Shown: positions 13,136-25,311, numbered from the stretch's first letter. The stretch: 64,000 nt of DNA from Antitrichia curtipendula (GCA_951230915.1 OX579639.1:13516001-13580000); one strand, 5' to 3'. The notes: generated from the letters alone by a model not told the origin. Made by a program: numbers and translations.

Positions 13136-14061
13136 TTAACTCCTAAAGTTCCGAGGCTTTTTCTCCATCAAAACACACTCAAAACTGCCACTTCTATTGC
13201 AAAGAGCAAAAAAACTATAAAAAAATTGTTTTTTTTTGCATATCTAACTGTAGGATCTTATACTAGACTAGTATGAGAATGTGTGCAAGAAATTTCAGAA
13301 ACTTTGAACAAATAGATTGCAAGGTATTTGCATTCAAAGTGAAGAAAACAAGTTTTTTTGCACCTTGCTTGACTAGATTTTTGGGCTTTGAACCTATTTA
13401 GCTTAAATTTTTTGTATTGTTGATATTGATTTTCTAAGTTTATATGTTGAATACTTCAGTTGAGAATCTAGGAAAAAAAATTCAAGAAAAAATCACTAAA
13501 TTTTTACTCATTAAAAAATTGTGAAGTAGAAGTAGGTTCAAGATTGAAGGAATAACTAAATCGTTAATAGCTCTAAGACAAAATTGAAATACCATAATTC
13601 CAATGGTGAGATTGTTCTAGCAAGCAAATTCAACCTTGTCTAACAATTTTTTTCTGAAAATTGTAAAAATGGCATTCAAAAATGAATCCTAAAAGTTATT
13701 TTTTCAAGAAGATGCTTAGATTGCCCGAAAAACTAAGATTGTCCATAACTTTTTCATTATTAGCCCAAATAGAATGAATCAAAGCTTCAAATGTAGACAA
13801 AAAGACATAGATTTTGGAAAAAATATTTAAGAATTTTATTTTGACTTTCTGTGATTTTTTTGTGCTGCCTACCACATTCTATTTTTGGCATAACTTTTTC
13901 TCTTGGGCACCAATTGAAATAAAAATTATATATCTACAAAGCTCTCGCAGAACCGCAGAACCTCAAAAATTCTCCAAAAAATTCTCTACAAATTGAGGTC
14001 ACAGGAACCTACCCGGACCCAAATTGTCCCCCGAGGGGACAAACAGGGCTTTAGGGGTTAA
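13136..14061 (+). mobile_element. TTAA-ended element (family T1), 926 bp
   Basis: The left end is TTAACTCCTAAAGTTCCGAG. The right end is GGGCTTTAGGGGTTAA, preceded by GAGGGGACAAACAGG. The termini are imperfect inverted repeats. No transposase frame is present. It is the mirror-orientation partner of the 929-bp copy at 40326-41254. Confidence 0.65.
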
Positions 14062-14349
14062 AAAGAATCCAAGAGTACTCACTGGAGGTCAAACAATTTT
14101 GTGCAAGACTTTCCTTTCTCACTCAAAATTCAAAAGATGAACATCTGCACTTCTATCTTACATAGAAGGATTCTTTGTCATCCATCAGACATTTGATTTC
14201 CACAGTGACGTTATAGGGTTAATCCTAGATGGACACTAGCCTATCACCAAGGTAATCATTTAAAAAATGATCCGCTTCTTGGACCAATGTTGAGGTGCAT
14301 TCTTCACTTCTACAATGATCTAGAGACGGTCATTCATCCATTATAGACA

Positions 14350-14510
14350 TTTTTAGGCCACCACATCATTACAAGGATGATTCCATTCATTTTTTTCCTT
14401 CTTCGTAAAAATTCCATCTGATCCATTAGATGTTTAATTTTAAGCCACCACATCATTACAAAGATGATTCCATTCATTTTTTTTTTCCCCTTCTTTGTAA
14501 AAATTCAAGG
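14350..14510. repeat. tandem duplication, about 95 bp
   Basis: GCCACCACATCATTACAAGG followed by ATGATTCCATTCATTTTTTT and TTC-rich sequence at about 14357 recurs with small changes at about 14442. Confidence 0.8.
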
Positions 14511-15154
14511 GTGCAAGTTGCTTTACCGCCAAAAAAACAACAAAAAACAAAACACCACACGTGAAGGTCTGATTCAGCATTCAAGTGCTAAGATTGAATT
14601 CCCACATCAAATCCTCATGAGTTCACGTCACCTCTCACCATTCACAAGATGACATGTGGCACTCTTTACCAAAAAAATTAAAAAAAATGACTAAATGATT
14701 TTATGCCGAAACTGACCTTCACGTAGGGCAGGCTGCCTGGAATCATATTCAGTGGAAGTGATAACTTATCTTCACCAGGTGGGGGCCCTGGGGGGCATCA
14801 ATGAAGGCATCTCCAGTGAGAAGAGTAGGTAACTGTATCTGTCAGAGAATGCTCCATGAATGATAGGCCCCAGACAGACTCGCAGGTACACTGGAGCGGG
14901 ACGGTACTGCTGCTCAGTCTCAGTTTGTCCGGGATGGATCCCATGTGGAAGGACGCAGCTTTTTTCAAGGACACAGGAATTCCTGTCTGCAGGCGTTTTC
15001 TGCTCTTCACTCACTGGTCATGTGCTTGCCGCTTCAGCCTTCCCCGTCCTGCTTCTGCACAATCATGTTGCAGACACTCAGCTCTGATTTTTTTTTAGCG
15101 AGGTTAAGAACTGAAAATGGCATTTTAAAAATGAAGTGCAAAAAAGTTACTAAC

Positions 15155-15400
15155 CGAACGTTCAAAGTGCAAACTTATCAATCAAACCCTGTGTTTCTAA
15201 CAATTTCAAAGTCCTAGCTCGTGTTTGAAGTTAGAGACTACATGCAATTAATGAGAATCTAGATTAGGAAAAGACCATTTATAATCTTGAGATTGAACTG
15301 CAAAAAGGTACGTTCAAAGTGGAAACTTGTTAAAACCTTTTTTTCTTATTTCAAAGTCCTAGCTCGTGTTTGAAGAGACTACATGCAATTAATGGCAAGG
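15155..15400. repeat. tandem duplication, about 153 bp
   Basis: ACGTTCAAAGTG, TTTCAAAGTCCTAGCTCGTG and ACTACATGCAATTAATG occur in the same order in both copies. Confidence 0.8.
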
Positions 15401-15526
15401 CAAGGCCACTTTTACTGTAAACCCTTCCCCCAAAATTCTTAGGGAGCATATTCCATCTGTGGGGAGGAGCCAGTGTGGGACTGCCTGTGGGGAGGAGTCC
15501 CAGAAGGCCAAAAAAGGCGGAACTTT

Positions 15527-15790
15527 TTATGTATAAAATGTCACATCATTCACTACAATTATTACCAGGCCGCCATTCAATGTGAACTGAAACCCAGGCA
15601 ACGTCGGTGTAAATATCACATTTCTATTCTCAGCAGCAAACCATAAGTCACCTTGTTTTGCCAAAGTCAGAGTCTTTTCTCCGCTGTTGACTGGCTGCTG
15701 GAAGAAACTGGCGGGCTGCCCGGTCTGGGTCACAAACGTCAAGGCCCCATCCTTTGTTACCTTGTTTCTCGTAAGAACCGCTCAGTCAGT
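15527..15790 (-). pseudogene. possible gene fragment, unrecognised beta-rich reading frame
   Basis: The complement reads through about 80 codons to a TAA at the low end, with a polar start (TRNKVTKDGALTFVTQTG) and a strand-forming end (FTPTLPGFQFTLNGGLVIIV). There is no ATG, an in-frame stop lies just upstream, and I could not find an upstream exon that joins cleanly. The base composition is richer in GC than the flanks, which is why I list it. It may be the last exon of a decayed gene or chance. I do not recognise it. Confidence 0.2.
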
Positions 15791-15847
15791 CTTTCTTCTG
15801 CGCACACTCGATGCTTTTTTTCTGCACACGAACGCGTCCACAACACC

Positions 15848-16018
15848 AATTTCACATGCTTTAACTTTCTTTCAGAGCTGGATTGCTTCAGTTAGTTGTT
15901 TCAGAACACAGACCTTGGAAGCTCATTGTCACATGCTTTACTTCCAGTGCTGGATTGCATCCTTTAGTTGTTCAAAACACAAACCTTGAAGCTCACAGTC
16001 ACACGCTTTTTCTCTCAG
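15848..16018. repeat. three diverged tandem units of about 75-80 bp
   Basis: TTCACATGCTTTA, GTCACATGCTTTAC and GTCACACGCTTT mark the three units. GCTGGATTGC and CCTTGGAAGCTCA or a close variant recur between them. The array ends about 150 bp before the start codon at 16167, so it lies in the promoter or leader. Confidence 0.7.
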
Positions 16019-16166
16019 GAATTGGTGGATATATTCAGTGAATGAGCGTACACAAACACTTACTTTGAAGCAAAGAGATAGATGCAAAGGAAATGAGATT
16101 CAAAAACTCGTGAGAATAGGTGAAGGATTGAGTGAGTTTTAATTTCGACCCAAGGATTTGACGAAG

Positions 16167-18252
16167 ATGAGGCTGCGGAAGTTGATTTGCTTGTTGCCGG
16201 CCGAGACTTCAGATCACGATGGTAAGGTAGAGGAGATGGAGCAACCAGGAACGTCCTACAACTGTAACAGCAACGAGGGGATGAGTTTAGCTTACAGAGA
16301 GTACAATAAGAAGGTGAAGGCCGAGAAGGTGAATTGCTCCAATGGCAGTGCGCAGTTGTTTGCTTGCTTCCGAGCCGGCGCCATCAATTTGGTCAGTCAT
16401 CCTTTGCTTTTCTCCTTTTTTTCTGAAATCTTCAATCCTGCTACCTGAACACAGAAAGATACCCAATAAGCAAGATTAGAATGGTTGTATACACTCAGAC
16501 TGAGAGGCAACCTTCACTCTCTACTTGTTTGTGCAAGCGACCTAAGAACAAAAGCAAGTACAAAGAAACTATCCAAAAGCATGAATAGTGTGGTTGTATC
16601 CACTTGGAGAGTCGTCCTGCACTCGCTGTTTCCTGAATCTTCAATCCTGCTACCTGAGTACAAACACGATACCAGCAAGCAAGATTATGGTGGTTGCATA
16701 CACTCAGAGAGTCATCCTTCGTCTTACTGTTTTGTGTAAGCGACCTAAGAACAAAGAGAGTACCAAAAAGCATGCATAAGTTAGTGTGGTTGTATCCACT
16801 TGGAGATTGTCCTGCACTGGTCCTGTTTCATGAATCTTCAATTCTGCGACATAATACAAAGAGGCTACCAATTCAAAGGATGATGAGTTTGGTAGTACGA
16901 ACTACGTCTGAAGCAGAAGTCGCACAAACTCGGCTTTGGTTAAGAATTGGAACTGAAATTGGTGGTGCGGTTGGCAGATAGTGAGCCCAGCTTGTGATCT
17001 CGCGTGTCCAAGGCAAGGAGCGTCGACAGTGCAGCCGGTGAACTCGTTGCCAAGACCTGCCTTCCTGGATAGAGCTGAAGAGCACGACAGTGGAGATGAT
17101 CCCACATCGCCTGTGGTCAGTTGCATTGGACAGGTACAGTACAGTTCATCTCTCGCTCACTCGCACATGCTAGATTGATGCCATTGAAACTTTCTTTCTT
17201 AGAGAAGGAATGGAATTTCACTGATCTCCGACTATAAAACTACATTGAAATCGACAGTAAAGCTTCTATGCTGAAGTCGTGATTTAGGGTTATAAGTCAC
17301 GCCACTCTTGTATAGTTCGAATGCATGGTATTCAATCACCAGCCAAAGGTTAAGAGTCGGATCATCCCATGTTCTGAGCTGAAGTTGCAATTAGGGTTAT
17401 AAGTCATGCCACTCTTGTATAGTTCGAATGCATGGTAATGAATCACCAGCCTAAATTTAAGAGTCTGATCTTCCCTTGTTTAGGAAGAACGATCGAATAT
17501 TTCAGTTTCTAGTTTTGGCTACATCACTAGTTTTGCAAGTTTGGTTCAGAACATCCTATGTACTGGAGCTGTAAACTCTCAAGGTGTATTCGAGAAACGC
17601 TTGAAATTGACGCTGCGATAGAAAGCAGCGACGCTCTTGAACCGTGTTCTTCGAATCAATGGATGGAAACAATGGATTACGAAATTGCATAACATTAATC
17701 AAATGCGGTTGTCAAGCTGATACACTGACTTAGCCGCTTTTGTTCTTTGTCATTCAGGTGAGGAAGGAGAAGCCGAGCAAGACACCACCCCGAGCCACAA
17801 CCGCAGAGGCATCAACCCTGCGGGGCTTGAAATCGAACAGAGGGAAGCCAGAGGACGACTCCACGGAAGCCTCGAGGCCTTGCAAATGGAAGAAAATTCT
17901 CGGCGCCAGAGGAACTGTGAATCCTAGCCACCAAGCTACACACGAGGAATCTTCGACAACGTCCAGCGAAGATTATTCTCTCGAGTTTCACATCGATCTC
18001 AACAGGTTTGCCTCTGCTGCCGCCCAAGCCACGCCAACATTTGGCAATCACAAGAAGTTCGGGAGGCCGGACTACAGGGACGAGTCTACTGCACGCGATT
18101 CAAGGGAGACGGCAGGAGCTTCAAAACACGTCGATGTTTTCCAATCTCAGGCAACAAGTGAGACTGGAGTGCCGCTTTGGCAACGACGGAGTGGGGCGTG
18201 CAAGCCGAGGTCGCTGGAGTTGAAGAGACGCGTCTCGCAGAGTGTGTCGTGA
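16167..18252 (+). CDS. plant-specific nuclear-type protein with PTSPxVSCxGQV motif, three exons
   Basis: Exons are 16167-16391, 16978-17133 and 17758-18252, all joined in phase 0 (donors GTCAGT and GTACAG; acceptors TTGGCAG and CATTCAG). The product has 291 residues. The second exon ends in DDPTSPVVSCIGQ and the third opens VRKEKPSK, so the splice falls inside the motif PTSPxVSCxGQVRxK. This motif is known from a family of poorly characterised plant proteins often annotated as syringolide-induced protein 14-1-1-like. The rest is low-complexity and polar: many Ser, Thr and Arg, a basic KWKKILG patch and a basic C-terminus. No enzyme domain or membrane segment is visible. The ATG at 16167 is the first in the open frame. 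Introns 1 and 2 both contain tandem duplications, and a minisatellite starts at the stop codon. Exon structure is secure; family assignment rests on one motif; function unknown. Confidence 0.75.
16437..16870. repeat. diverged tandem duplication, about 200 bp, in intron 1
   Basis: Units start near 16437, 16645 and 16842 (the last is partial). Each holds GGTTGTATACACTCAG or a close variant, GCGACCTAAGAACAAA, GTGTGGTTGTATCCACTTGG and TGAATCTTCAAT. Confidence 0.8.
17271..17486. repeat. 108-bp tandem duplication in intron 2
   Basis: CTGAAGTCGTGATTTAGGG at 17271 and CTGAAGTTGCAATTAGGG at 17379 start two copies sharing CCACTCTTGTATAGTTCGAA and AATCACCAGCC. Confidence 0.85.
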
Positions 18253-18690
18253 GCAAATTGGTGGAGCTCCAAACCCTAGAGCGATGCTTCTTACCGAAGT
18301 GGAAACTTGTGATATGAGCAGATTGGTTGAGCTTTAAACCCTAAAACAATGCTTCGTAGGCAAGTGAAAATTTGTGATATGAGCAGATTGGTTGAGCTTC
18401 AAACCCTAAAATACTGCTTCGTAGGTGAGTGAAAATTCGGGATAGAAGCAGAAGTGGTTGAACTCCAAGCTCTAAAACCCTGCTTCGTACACAAGTGAAA
18501 ATGTGGGATATGAGCAGATTGATTGCTCCAAACTCCAAAAGCCTGCTTCGCACGCGAGTGAAAATTTGCGATATGAGCAAATCGGTTGAGCTTCAAACCC
18601 TAAAATCCAGCTTCACACACGAGTGAAAATTTGTGATAGGGCAGAGTTGTTGAGCTCCAAACCCTAAAACCCTAAAACCCTGCTTGACAC
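18248..18690. repeat. minisatellite of about 60-65 bp units starting at the stop codon
   Basis: Seven units follow the theme GTGATATGAGCAGATTGG, TTGAGCTTCAAACCCTAAAA, CTGCTTCG, GAGTGAAAATTTG. The stop TGA (18250-18252) of the preceding gene is itself the TGA of the first unit (GTGAGCAAATTGG). Each unit carries an AAACCCTAAA telobox-like core. The array would form the 3' UTR. Confidence 0.85.
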
Positions 18691-18899
18691 GGATGCAAGT
18701 GGGTTTCAGGGTTTATTGTAATTATACCGGCATAGTGAAAGTGTTTAGTGTATAGGATATATATCATGAGGCCAAACTTAAGCCTCTTTACTTCAGGAAG
18801 TATTATGTTCAACAAGCATTGAACATTAGAAGTGGGTTTTAGACTTTGTGGAATGTGCCTTTATAGTAGGTGGTCGCTCAATGTGTAAAAGCTTCAATT

Positions 18900-18905
18900 A
18901 ATAAA
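18900..18905 (+). terminator. possible poly(A) signal AATAAA
   Basis: A canonical hexamer 650 bp past the stop at 18252, beyond the minisatellite. Plant signals are weakly conserved, so this is tentative. Confidence 0.25.
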
Positions 18906-19790
18906 ATTGAATCCATGTACCTAAGTGCAAAGTTTTTAATTATTTTTTTTGAAATCCAAGAAATTCAAATATTGTCATCAACTCAAATTACTAATCCATA
19001 AACGATGTTGATAACAATGTTGAGGATGTTTTCCAGCCAATGAATGACAAATAATTTCTCCGTACAGGATAGAAGTGTAACTATTCATCCTCCAAGTTAT
19101 GTGTAAAAAGCGAAGGTCTTCTATAATAGTTTGATGTGGGTTAACAAAGGATGTGGGATCATTTGCATCCCTCTCAAATCTTGTATATATATTCATATTT
19201 GTAGTCGTATCCATATTTGAATTTGTGTTTGTTGTGGTATTTGATTGTAATCATATTCATATATGTATATTGTAGGATTTTCAACTTTCATATTTTGTAA
19301 TGGTTGGCGTTTTGAGTGGATAGTTATGCTTTTCCAAATGAAGGCTTTCAATGCTAAATGGGAATGTTTATTACATGACATTTTTTGTATGGACATTTTT
19401 TTTTACATACCTTACTTTGTTAATCACATTGTATTGAAAGTATTGCTTCCAATTTTAGCTTGTTGGAGTGAATATTGCCTATCTAGGCTTGTTGTTGAAG
19501 ATTGTTTAATACAATGATTACTATTTGGGTCTTTAAAATAACTTTTGATTACTCTTTAGAACTCACATTCAATATGAGTTTATTTGTTTAAGGTCTTACT
19601 TGCACTTCCACCATAAATGTGCTTCTTTGATGGAGTTGTGACTTTGCCTTTGCCGCACTTGATCTTTGATTTGGAAAAAAATTTAGTACTAACTTACTTG
19701 ACTTGGTGAATACTCCATTTGCTTGTCTTTCAATTCTTTTTTTTGTTGGAACTCTATTAGTTTGAACGTGAATAAGAAGAAAAATTACTT

Positions 19791-20031
19791 GATGCCACAT
19801 TTAACTACTTTTGGACTTTTACGTGAATTCTAGACAAAACATTAAAAAATCTCCAGATAATAACATCTGGAGATCTCCAGATGTTTGTATAGATCTTCAG
19901 ATGTTTTGTAATGATCTCCCAATGTTTTACATAGATCTCTTGATGTTTTGTATTATTTTCAAATGACCATTTTTTTTTCTATTATTAATTCTGAATCCTT
20001 TGAAAGTCCAGAAATAGTTAAATGTGGCATC
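19791..20031 (+). mobile_element. 240-bp MITE, copy A
   Basis: The ends are inverted repeats ATGCCACATTTAACTACTT and (reverse complement of the right end) ATGCCACATTTAACTATTT. CTTG flanks both sides, suggesting a 4-bp target duplication. The interior is a run of about 28-bp units containing GATCTCCAGATGTTTTG. Confidence 0.75.
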
Positions 20032-21021
20032 TTGGCTTAATTCTTTTAGAATGTCTTGTCATAATTCATATAAATTTGTACAAATTTGGGAATTATTTGA
20101 AATTGCAAGGTATACTAGTATGGTAGTTTAAAAACAATTAAAATCTTTCATTTTGATGTCATTTTTGCAATTGGACCTCATCATGCTCAAATATGATATG
20201 ATCATATAATACTTAATCATATTATTGCTACTTTGTGCATACTTCAATTCATGCACCTTCTATGTCCAATACACAGAAACCACTATATTGCAACCTCGGT
20301 GGACTCTCAAGACATTTAACCTTGAAATGACAAGCTCGTCACTGTGGAAATTATTTGTTTTGATACCATATGTATCATTTGTTTAAAATAATTCAAAAGC
20401 ACTCACTGGAGATCAAACTACAGTGCAAGACCTTCCCTTTTTGCACAAAATTTCAAGGAAGAATATCTTCACTTTTATTTTTTTAAATAAAAGGATTTTT
20501 TGTCATCCATCAACCATTTTTGGGCCTTTGCATCCTTACAAGGTTATAGGTATACATATGTTGAGGAAAATTGTCTGAGTTTGAAGTTGAGGAGAATGAC
20601 AAAAACTTTTGATTTGAAAGAGCTACAACAAGCTTCGCTTAAATTTCTACAAGTCTGGTTTGAATTTCAATCACAGAATGAGAGCAATGAGGAGAAAAAA
20701 AGGATTTAATCTAAGCTACACTATGAATTACATGGAATCAATCTTTTTTATATGGTTACAAAATCTTCTAGGAGGTATTGGTAGTGTCTATGTCAATTTG
20801 CCAAATTTGAAACCAAAAAAGCAAGAGCTATTGAATTTAGTTTTCTTCATCATTTATTTTTTTAAATTATAGGAGATTTTCAAGAAACAAAATATAAATA
20901 TGGGTTGAGTCATTATAGTTGTGTCATCAACACATGACATAAGGTAAGATCCAAGTATGTTATCCAAAGCGAGCCCTAATCAATCTAAAGAACAAGTAGA
21001 TCCTTGTTGCATAATGTTCAA

Positions 21022-21269
21022 ATGCCACATTTAACTACTTGGGGACTTTGGAAAGTCCCAAATTAATATTGGTCATCGGAAGAGAAAAAAATGGTCAACA
21101 AGAGATAATGCAAAACATCAGAAGATCTAGGCAAAATATCAAGAGATCAATACAAAACATAAGGAGATCAATATAAACATTGAGAGATCTCTCAATGTTA
21201 TTATTTGGAGATCTTCGGATGTTTTGTTTAGAATTCATTGAATAGTCTAGAAGTAGTTAAATGTGGCAT
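21022..21269 (-). mobile_element. 240-bp MITE, copy B (opposite orientation)
   Basis: It has the same terminal inverted repeats and internal GATCT/AAAACAT units as copy A, but reversed. TCAA flanks both sides, again a 4-bp duplication. Confidence 0.75.
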
Positions 21270-21821
21270 TCAAAGAGTGAACATAGGAATCTAGGCCTAA
21301 GTATGTCCCCAAAGTAAGCCATAAACAATGCAGAGAATAAGTAGGTGCTTGTTGTACAATGTTTAGAGAGTGAACTTAAGAATTAGGATATGGTTCTAAA
21401 AATCTACCAACTCTAGTTTGTCCGTTTATAACGTTTGAACATTATATTTAAATGTGATTATTCAATTTCATGTCATTTTAGTTCTGATTTGTCTTCATAT
21501 GATTAAAGAATGAGATCCCCAACTTGCAATATTAGTTGTTAGATAGATTCACTTGGTTTAACTTCAGAAGGACATGCCCGTTACCATTGATTTTAAGCAT
21601 CACAATCAATTATTTTGTTTGTTGCCATTTTGCAAGAATGTACAAATAATTTATTTATTTTCAGTTTTAAAAATGAATTCATGTCTTCTATAAGCCATGA
21701 AATTTTTAATAGTTTTTTGTAAGAATTCAAATGAACATATATTAATTGATGAAATATTGATAGGACAACATTAGGATATTGTAGTATATAGTACCCAATA
21801 ATTAACCACTTGATGGAACAA

Positions 21822-22319
21822 CCTATTGTGCCATTCAAATAAATTTGCACAATATAAAATACAATTGTAATTTGATTTTGCTATTTGATCCTTACACCAT
21901 GACTAATTTTGTACCTTCGAGTATGATGGTACAATTTTTTTGCCATCAATCTAGTTAAAATATAGAGGTATTTAGTTTATAAAATTTGAAAATATAATAC
22001 TTCACATTGAATTCTTCATAGATCATATTTTGGTTATTTAATGAATTTTTTTTTAAATAAAAGATGTATGTATGTATGCTTCCTACATATCCATGCAATC
22101 AATATAAGAAAATTCATCACCAATGTTTTTTGATCAATTATCAAATAAAACCATGAATATTAAATGAAACAATACACCAAAAATGGAGTTTTGCTTTTTT
22201 GAAACTGAAATTTGGGATGCTTGATTGGGATTGCATAAGAATTCAATGTTAATTATGCAAAGACAAAAAATTCCAATTATATTCTATATTATGCAAAATT
22301 CTTTGAATGGCACAATAGG
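21822..22319. mobile_element. MITE-like element with about 60-bp inverted ends
   Basis: CCTATTGTGCCATTCAAA at 21822 is mirrored by TTTGAATGGCACAATAGG ending at 22319. The similarity continues inward (AATTTTGCATAATATA against AATTTGCACAATATA). No clear target duplication is seen. Confidence 0.6.
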
Positions 22320-22657
22320 GTGTCCATAACATGGTAGCCAGGTAACCTTACTGTACTTCAGATTTTCCAATCATATTAAAAATGAAGAATTACCAATGGC
22401 AGATAGGGTGTAGCAAAACCCTAAAACTAAAAAAACAGGACACTCCAAACTTGACATTAGTATAGAATACGGTTACAACAGAGATTTACTCAGGTCTGAC
22501 AGGTTTGGTGGAATAGTCTGTAATTTTTTCACTTGAATTGGAATTGACGGCATAAAACCTCAATTTTGTAGTATAATACTTAGGGAACTAAGTACAACAT
22601 AATCGTTTAATTTTAGGACAAAAATAAGGCTAGCAACTGGAAAATAACGCCCCGTCT

Positions 22658-22663
22658 TTTATT
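22658..22663 (-). terminator. poly(A) signal of the RAR1 homologue
   Basis: AATAAA on the minus strand, 58 bp after the stop codon at 22721. Confidence 0.5.
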
Positions 22664-22720
22664 TCAGTCCTAAAAATAAAAATGAAACTGGTGCATACAA
22701 CATGGCAGCGATGTCAATGT

Positions 22721-25311
22721 TCATGCTGCATCTTCTGGATTTGCATCGTGCCAACCTTTGGTGCATGGAGGTATTTCCAGGAACTCATCAAACTCCGTCA
22801 CATGCACATCACAGCATTTCCACTGCACAGAGACAAATGAAATGATACGTCACAAAATATTCCAACGTCACAGATGTCAGTAAAAACAGGAACATGATCA
22901 ATGACAACCAAATCTGGACGCTTTACGGATTAAACAGGGTGTTCAGCAAACTGGACATTTAAGGAATTAATAGACATCGTCATTAAAAAAGCTTTCCCGT
23001 GTTTCATGGGGAGGTCCCTCTGGTCACAATGATACTAGAAAGGCCTCCCCCTATGAACATGAATCATAAACCTCCCCAAGAATCATAGGAAAGATTCTCT
23101 TGATGATGCTGTATAAACGTTCCCGAAACAGCTTTACTGAAGGCCCTGTTCTTAACATGTGACGAAGAATCGCAGAGGATGAAGCACCATACCCCTTTTT
23201 GTCGATCATGAAACACTGCAGGACCAGGGTGATAACTACATGCTGCCTCGTGATTGTCCTTTTCTGTGAATGAGTTGCCGCAACCTTTATGTTTACATAC
23301 TTGCTTGGCATTTATGTCGATCACCTTGGGTGGTAAAGTCTTCTTTACAGGTTCTGAAATTTTGGGAACAGGGGTTGGAGAGGGCTTGGCGATTGCGCCA
23401 GTTACTTTCTGAGCCCCTACAATACAAAGAAAGGAGTTTATCTGAACTGAACAATATGAAGCCTAGTACATGTATCCTAGGTCAACGCAGTTGAAGAGGA
23501 GCACCTCAATTTCAAAAGTAGAGGCAAAAGTACACCAAGGAGAGGACAGACCATGATCGGAGCAGAAAAATCCTTGACGACATCGTCCACATGCGGCTTT
23601 CGCTGCATCTAGAGCAGGATCACCAGTCGTAGCCATCTGCATGGGCTTCGGAGCATTAGGACTTGGAGCTACCTGAATTATGGGCTTCTCAGACGAATGC
23701 TTTCCCGTTGCGCATCTATGTAAAATCCCACCATTCGACTGATCAGTCGATACTGGACTAGGCTGTTTCATCACTATAGAGATGTGCTGTAAACTATTTT
23801 TCAAGTATCATATTCAATGAAGATGAACTGCAGCATCTAAATATGCATAAACGGTTGCTAAAGCAGTGTCTCTCCACAAGTGACAAGATCGCCAATTCTT
23901 CAGTCCAAAATTCTTCAGACTTCTCCAATATGTCAACATGATATACTTCAACTCTTCTTGCAACATCAAGACCTCAAGGGTATGTAAAGACGTACCCAGG
24001 TAGGTTCAGAAAATCGCTGAAATCATGGCTGCGCTGTTTACAGCAACTCCACTCCTTGCCACCATCATGAAAGAAAGGCTGCACAACCCAAATTCGCCTT
24101 AACACCTTCCAGTATAGGAAACCGAAAATGACCCAATGTTGTAAGTCTGATTGTGAAATAGAAAGAGTAAGAATATAAAACCTCTAGGGACCTGATCCAT
24201 TTCGTGTACTGACCCTTGTGACTACAGCAACTCATATATTCACAAACTTGCTTGGACTTACTAGCATTTGCACGTAGTTTAAGCATGACTTGACTAAATG
24301 TCTATGGTCACAAACCATTGAATGGAAATGGGATTATTTACTATCGCTACTAGTGGTCTACAACCTCCCACTTTGAAACTGCATGAGAATTCAAAACGGC
24401 AAAAACTTGGTTTCAACAGATTTGGCTCTTGTACCCAATATGATCTTTCCACAGTTCTATAGAAATCTCCCAAAAATCACTCTCTTAATATGTTGAAATG
24501 CACAAAGTGACGCAGAAAGAATCCTCTACCGTACAACGTGTAGATAACAACTCATACACTTCAAATAAAAATAAACCGCCTCTCTTAATAAAGTCTCTCG
24601 AATTGATCAGACAATGCGGGAACACAATACCAAGGTAATGGCCTTACCGGCTGTCCGATTGAAGCAGCGACCATACGCATCCATAGTAGACGAAATCCAC
24701 CAACAGATAAGAGGCAGATATGTCAGAACAGACCTTAATAAATAACAGTATCAACGTGCGCTATTTGCAAACCTCTTAAAAACCTCGCGGACTTGCACTG
24801 TGATGAAATTCCTTCGTACAGTAGGGTTCAAAAACAACGACTCTCTCAAGCTGAATCCAATTGTGCGAAAATCATAATTGAAAATAAAGGATACACTGGT
24901 AGTTTGATAAACGACTCTCGCGGTATAGAAATTCAGACAGGACACGTACAGAACAATGAAAGATTATCGAAGTCATCTAAACGAACCGGTTGAACTGAAT
25001 AATTTACTTTTCAATGCATTGGGACACAAATTCATGCTAACGAGAGGAAATCGATTCTTTCGATTCTCTCGATTGAACAGAGCAACGATATTCAAAACAA
25101 CCTCCATTTCTAAGGATCAGAATAGGAGCAATTCAAGGTCATCGAGCACCGAAACCTCACCAAAATCGAAATGAGAAACGATCAACAAGATGTAAGAACG
25201 ACACTTTACCCCAGAGTGATAGCGGCAAGAATCCTCCGCATTGTTGTCGGGAGTGAAAAAGGCATCGCAGCCAATCCGTTGGCATTGGACAGAACCTGCC
25301 GTCGTCGCCAT
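22721..25311 (-). CDS. RAR1: RAR1-type CHORD protein, five exons, complete
   Basis: Exons (complement) are 25311-25210, 24078-23996, 23715-23552, 23416-23193 and 22822-22721; every phase agrees and the product has 224 residues, the usual RAR1 length. CHORD-I spans about residues 10-68 (Cys10, Cys15, Cys29, His32, Cys46, Cys47, Cys63, His68). It is followed by the plant-specific CCCH motif ([13 protein letters not shown]; Cys104, Cys107, Cys113, His116). CHORD-II spans about 157-216 (Cys157, Cys162, Cys176, His179, Cys194, Cys195, Cys211, His216). There is no CS domain, as expected for plant RAR1 and unlike animal CHORD proteins. Plant RAR1 is a zinc-binding co-chaperone that links HSP90 and SGT1 to stabilise NLR immune receptors in the cytosol and nucleus. 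All zinc ligands are present, so the protein should be functional. The ATG at 25311 gives [15 protein letters not shown], the normal N-terminus. Intron 1 is the longest (about 1.1 kb) and holds a dispersed repeat. Confidence 0.95.
24323..24392. repeat. dispersed 70-bp repeat R2, copy 1 (RAR1 intron 1)
   Basis: AATGGAAATGGGATTATTTA, CTACTAGTGGTCTACA, CTGCATGAGAA are matched in order by 36427-36496 (AATGGAAACGGGATTGTCTA, GGTGTACACCATCCCA, CTGCATAAGAA). Confidence 0.6.

Noticed and set aside
14772..15014. Overlapping minus-strand frames in a GC-richer patch
   Set aside because: Two frames are open over the same bases, neither has a recognisable domain or clean exon borders.
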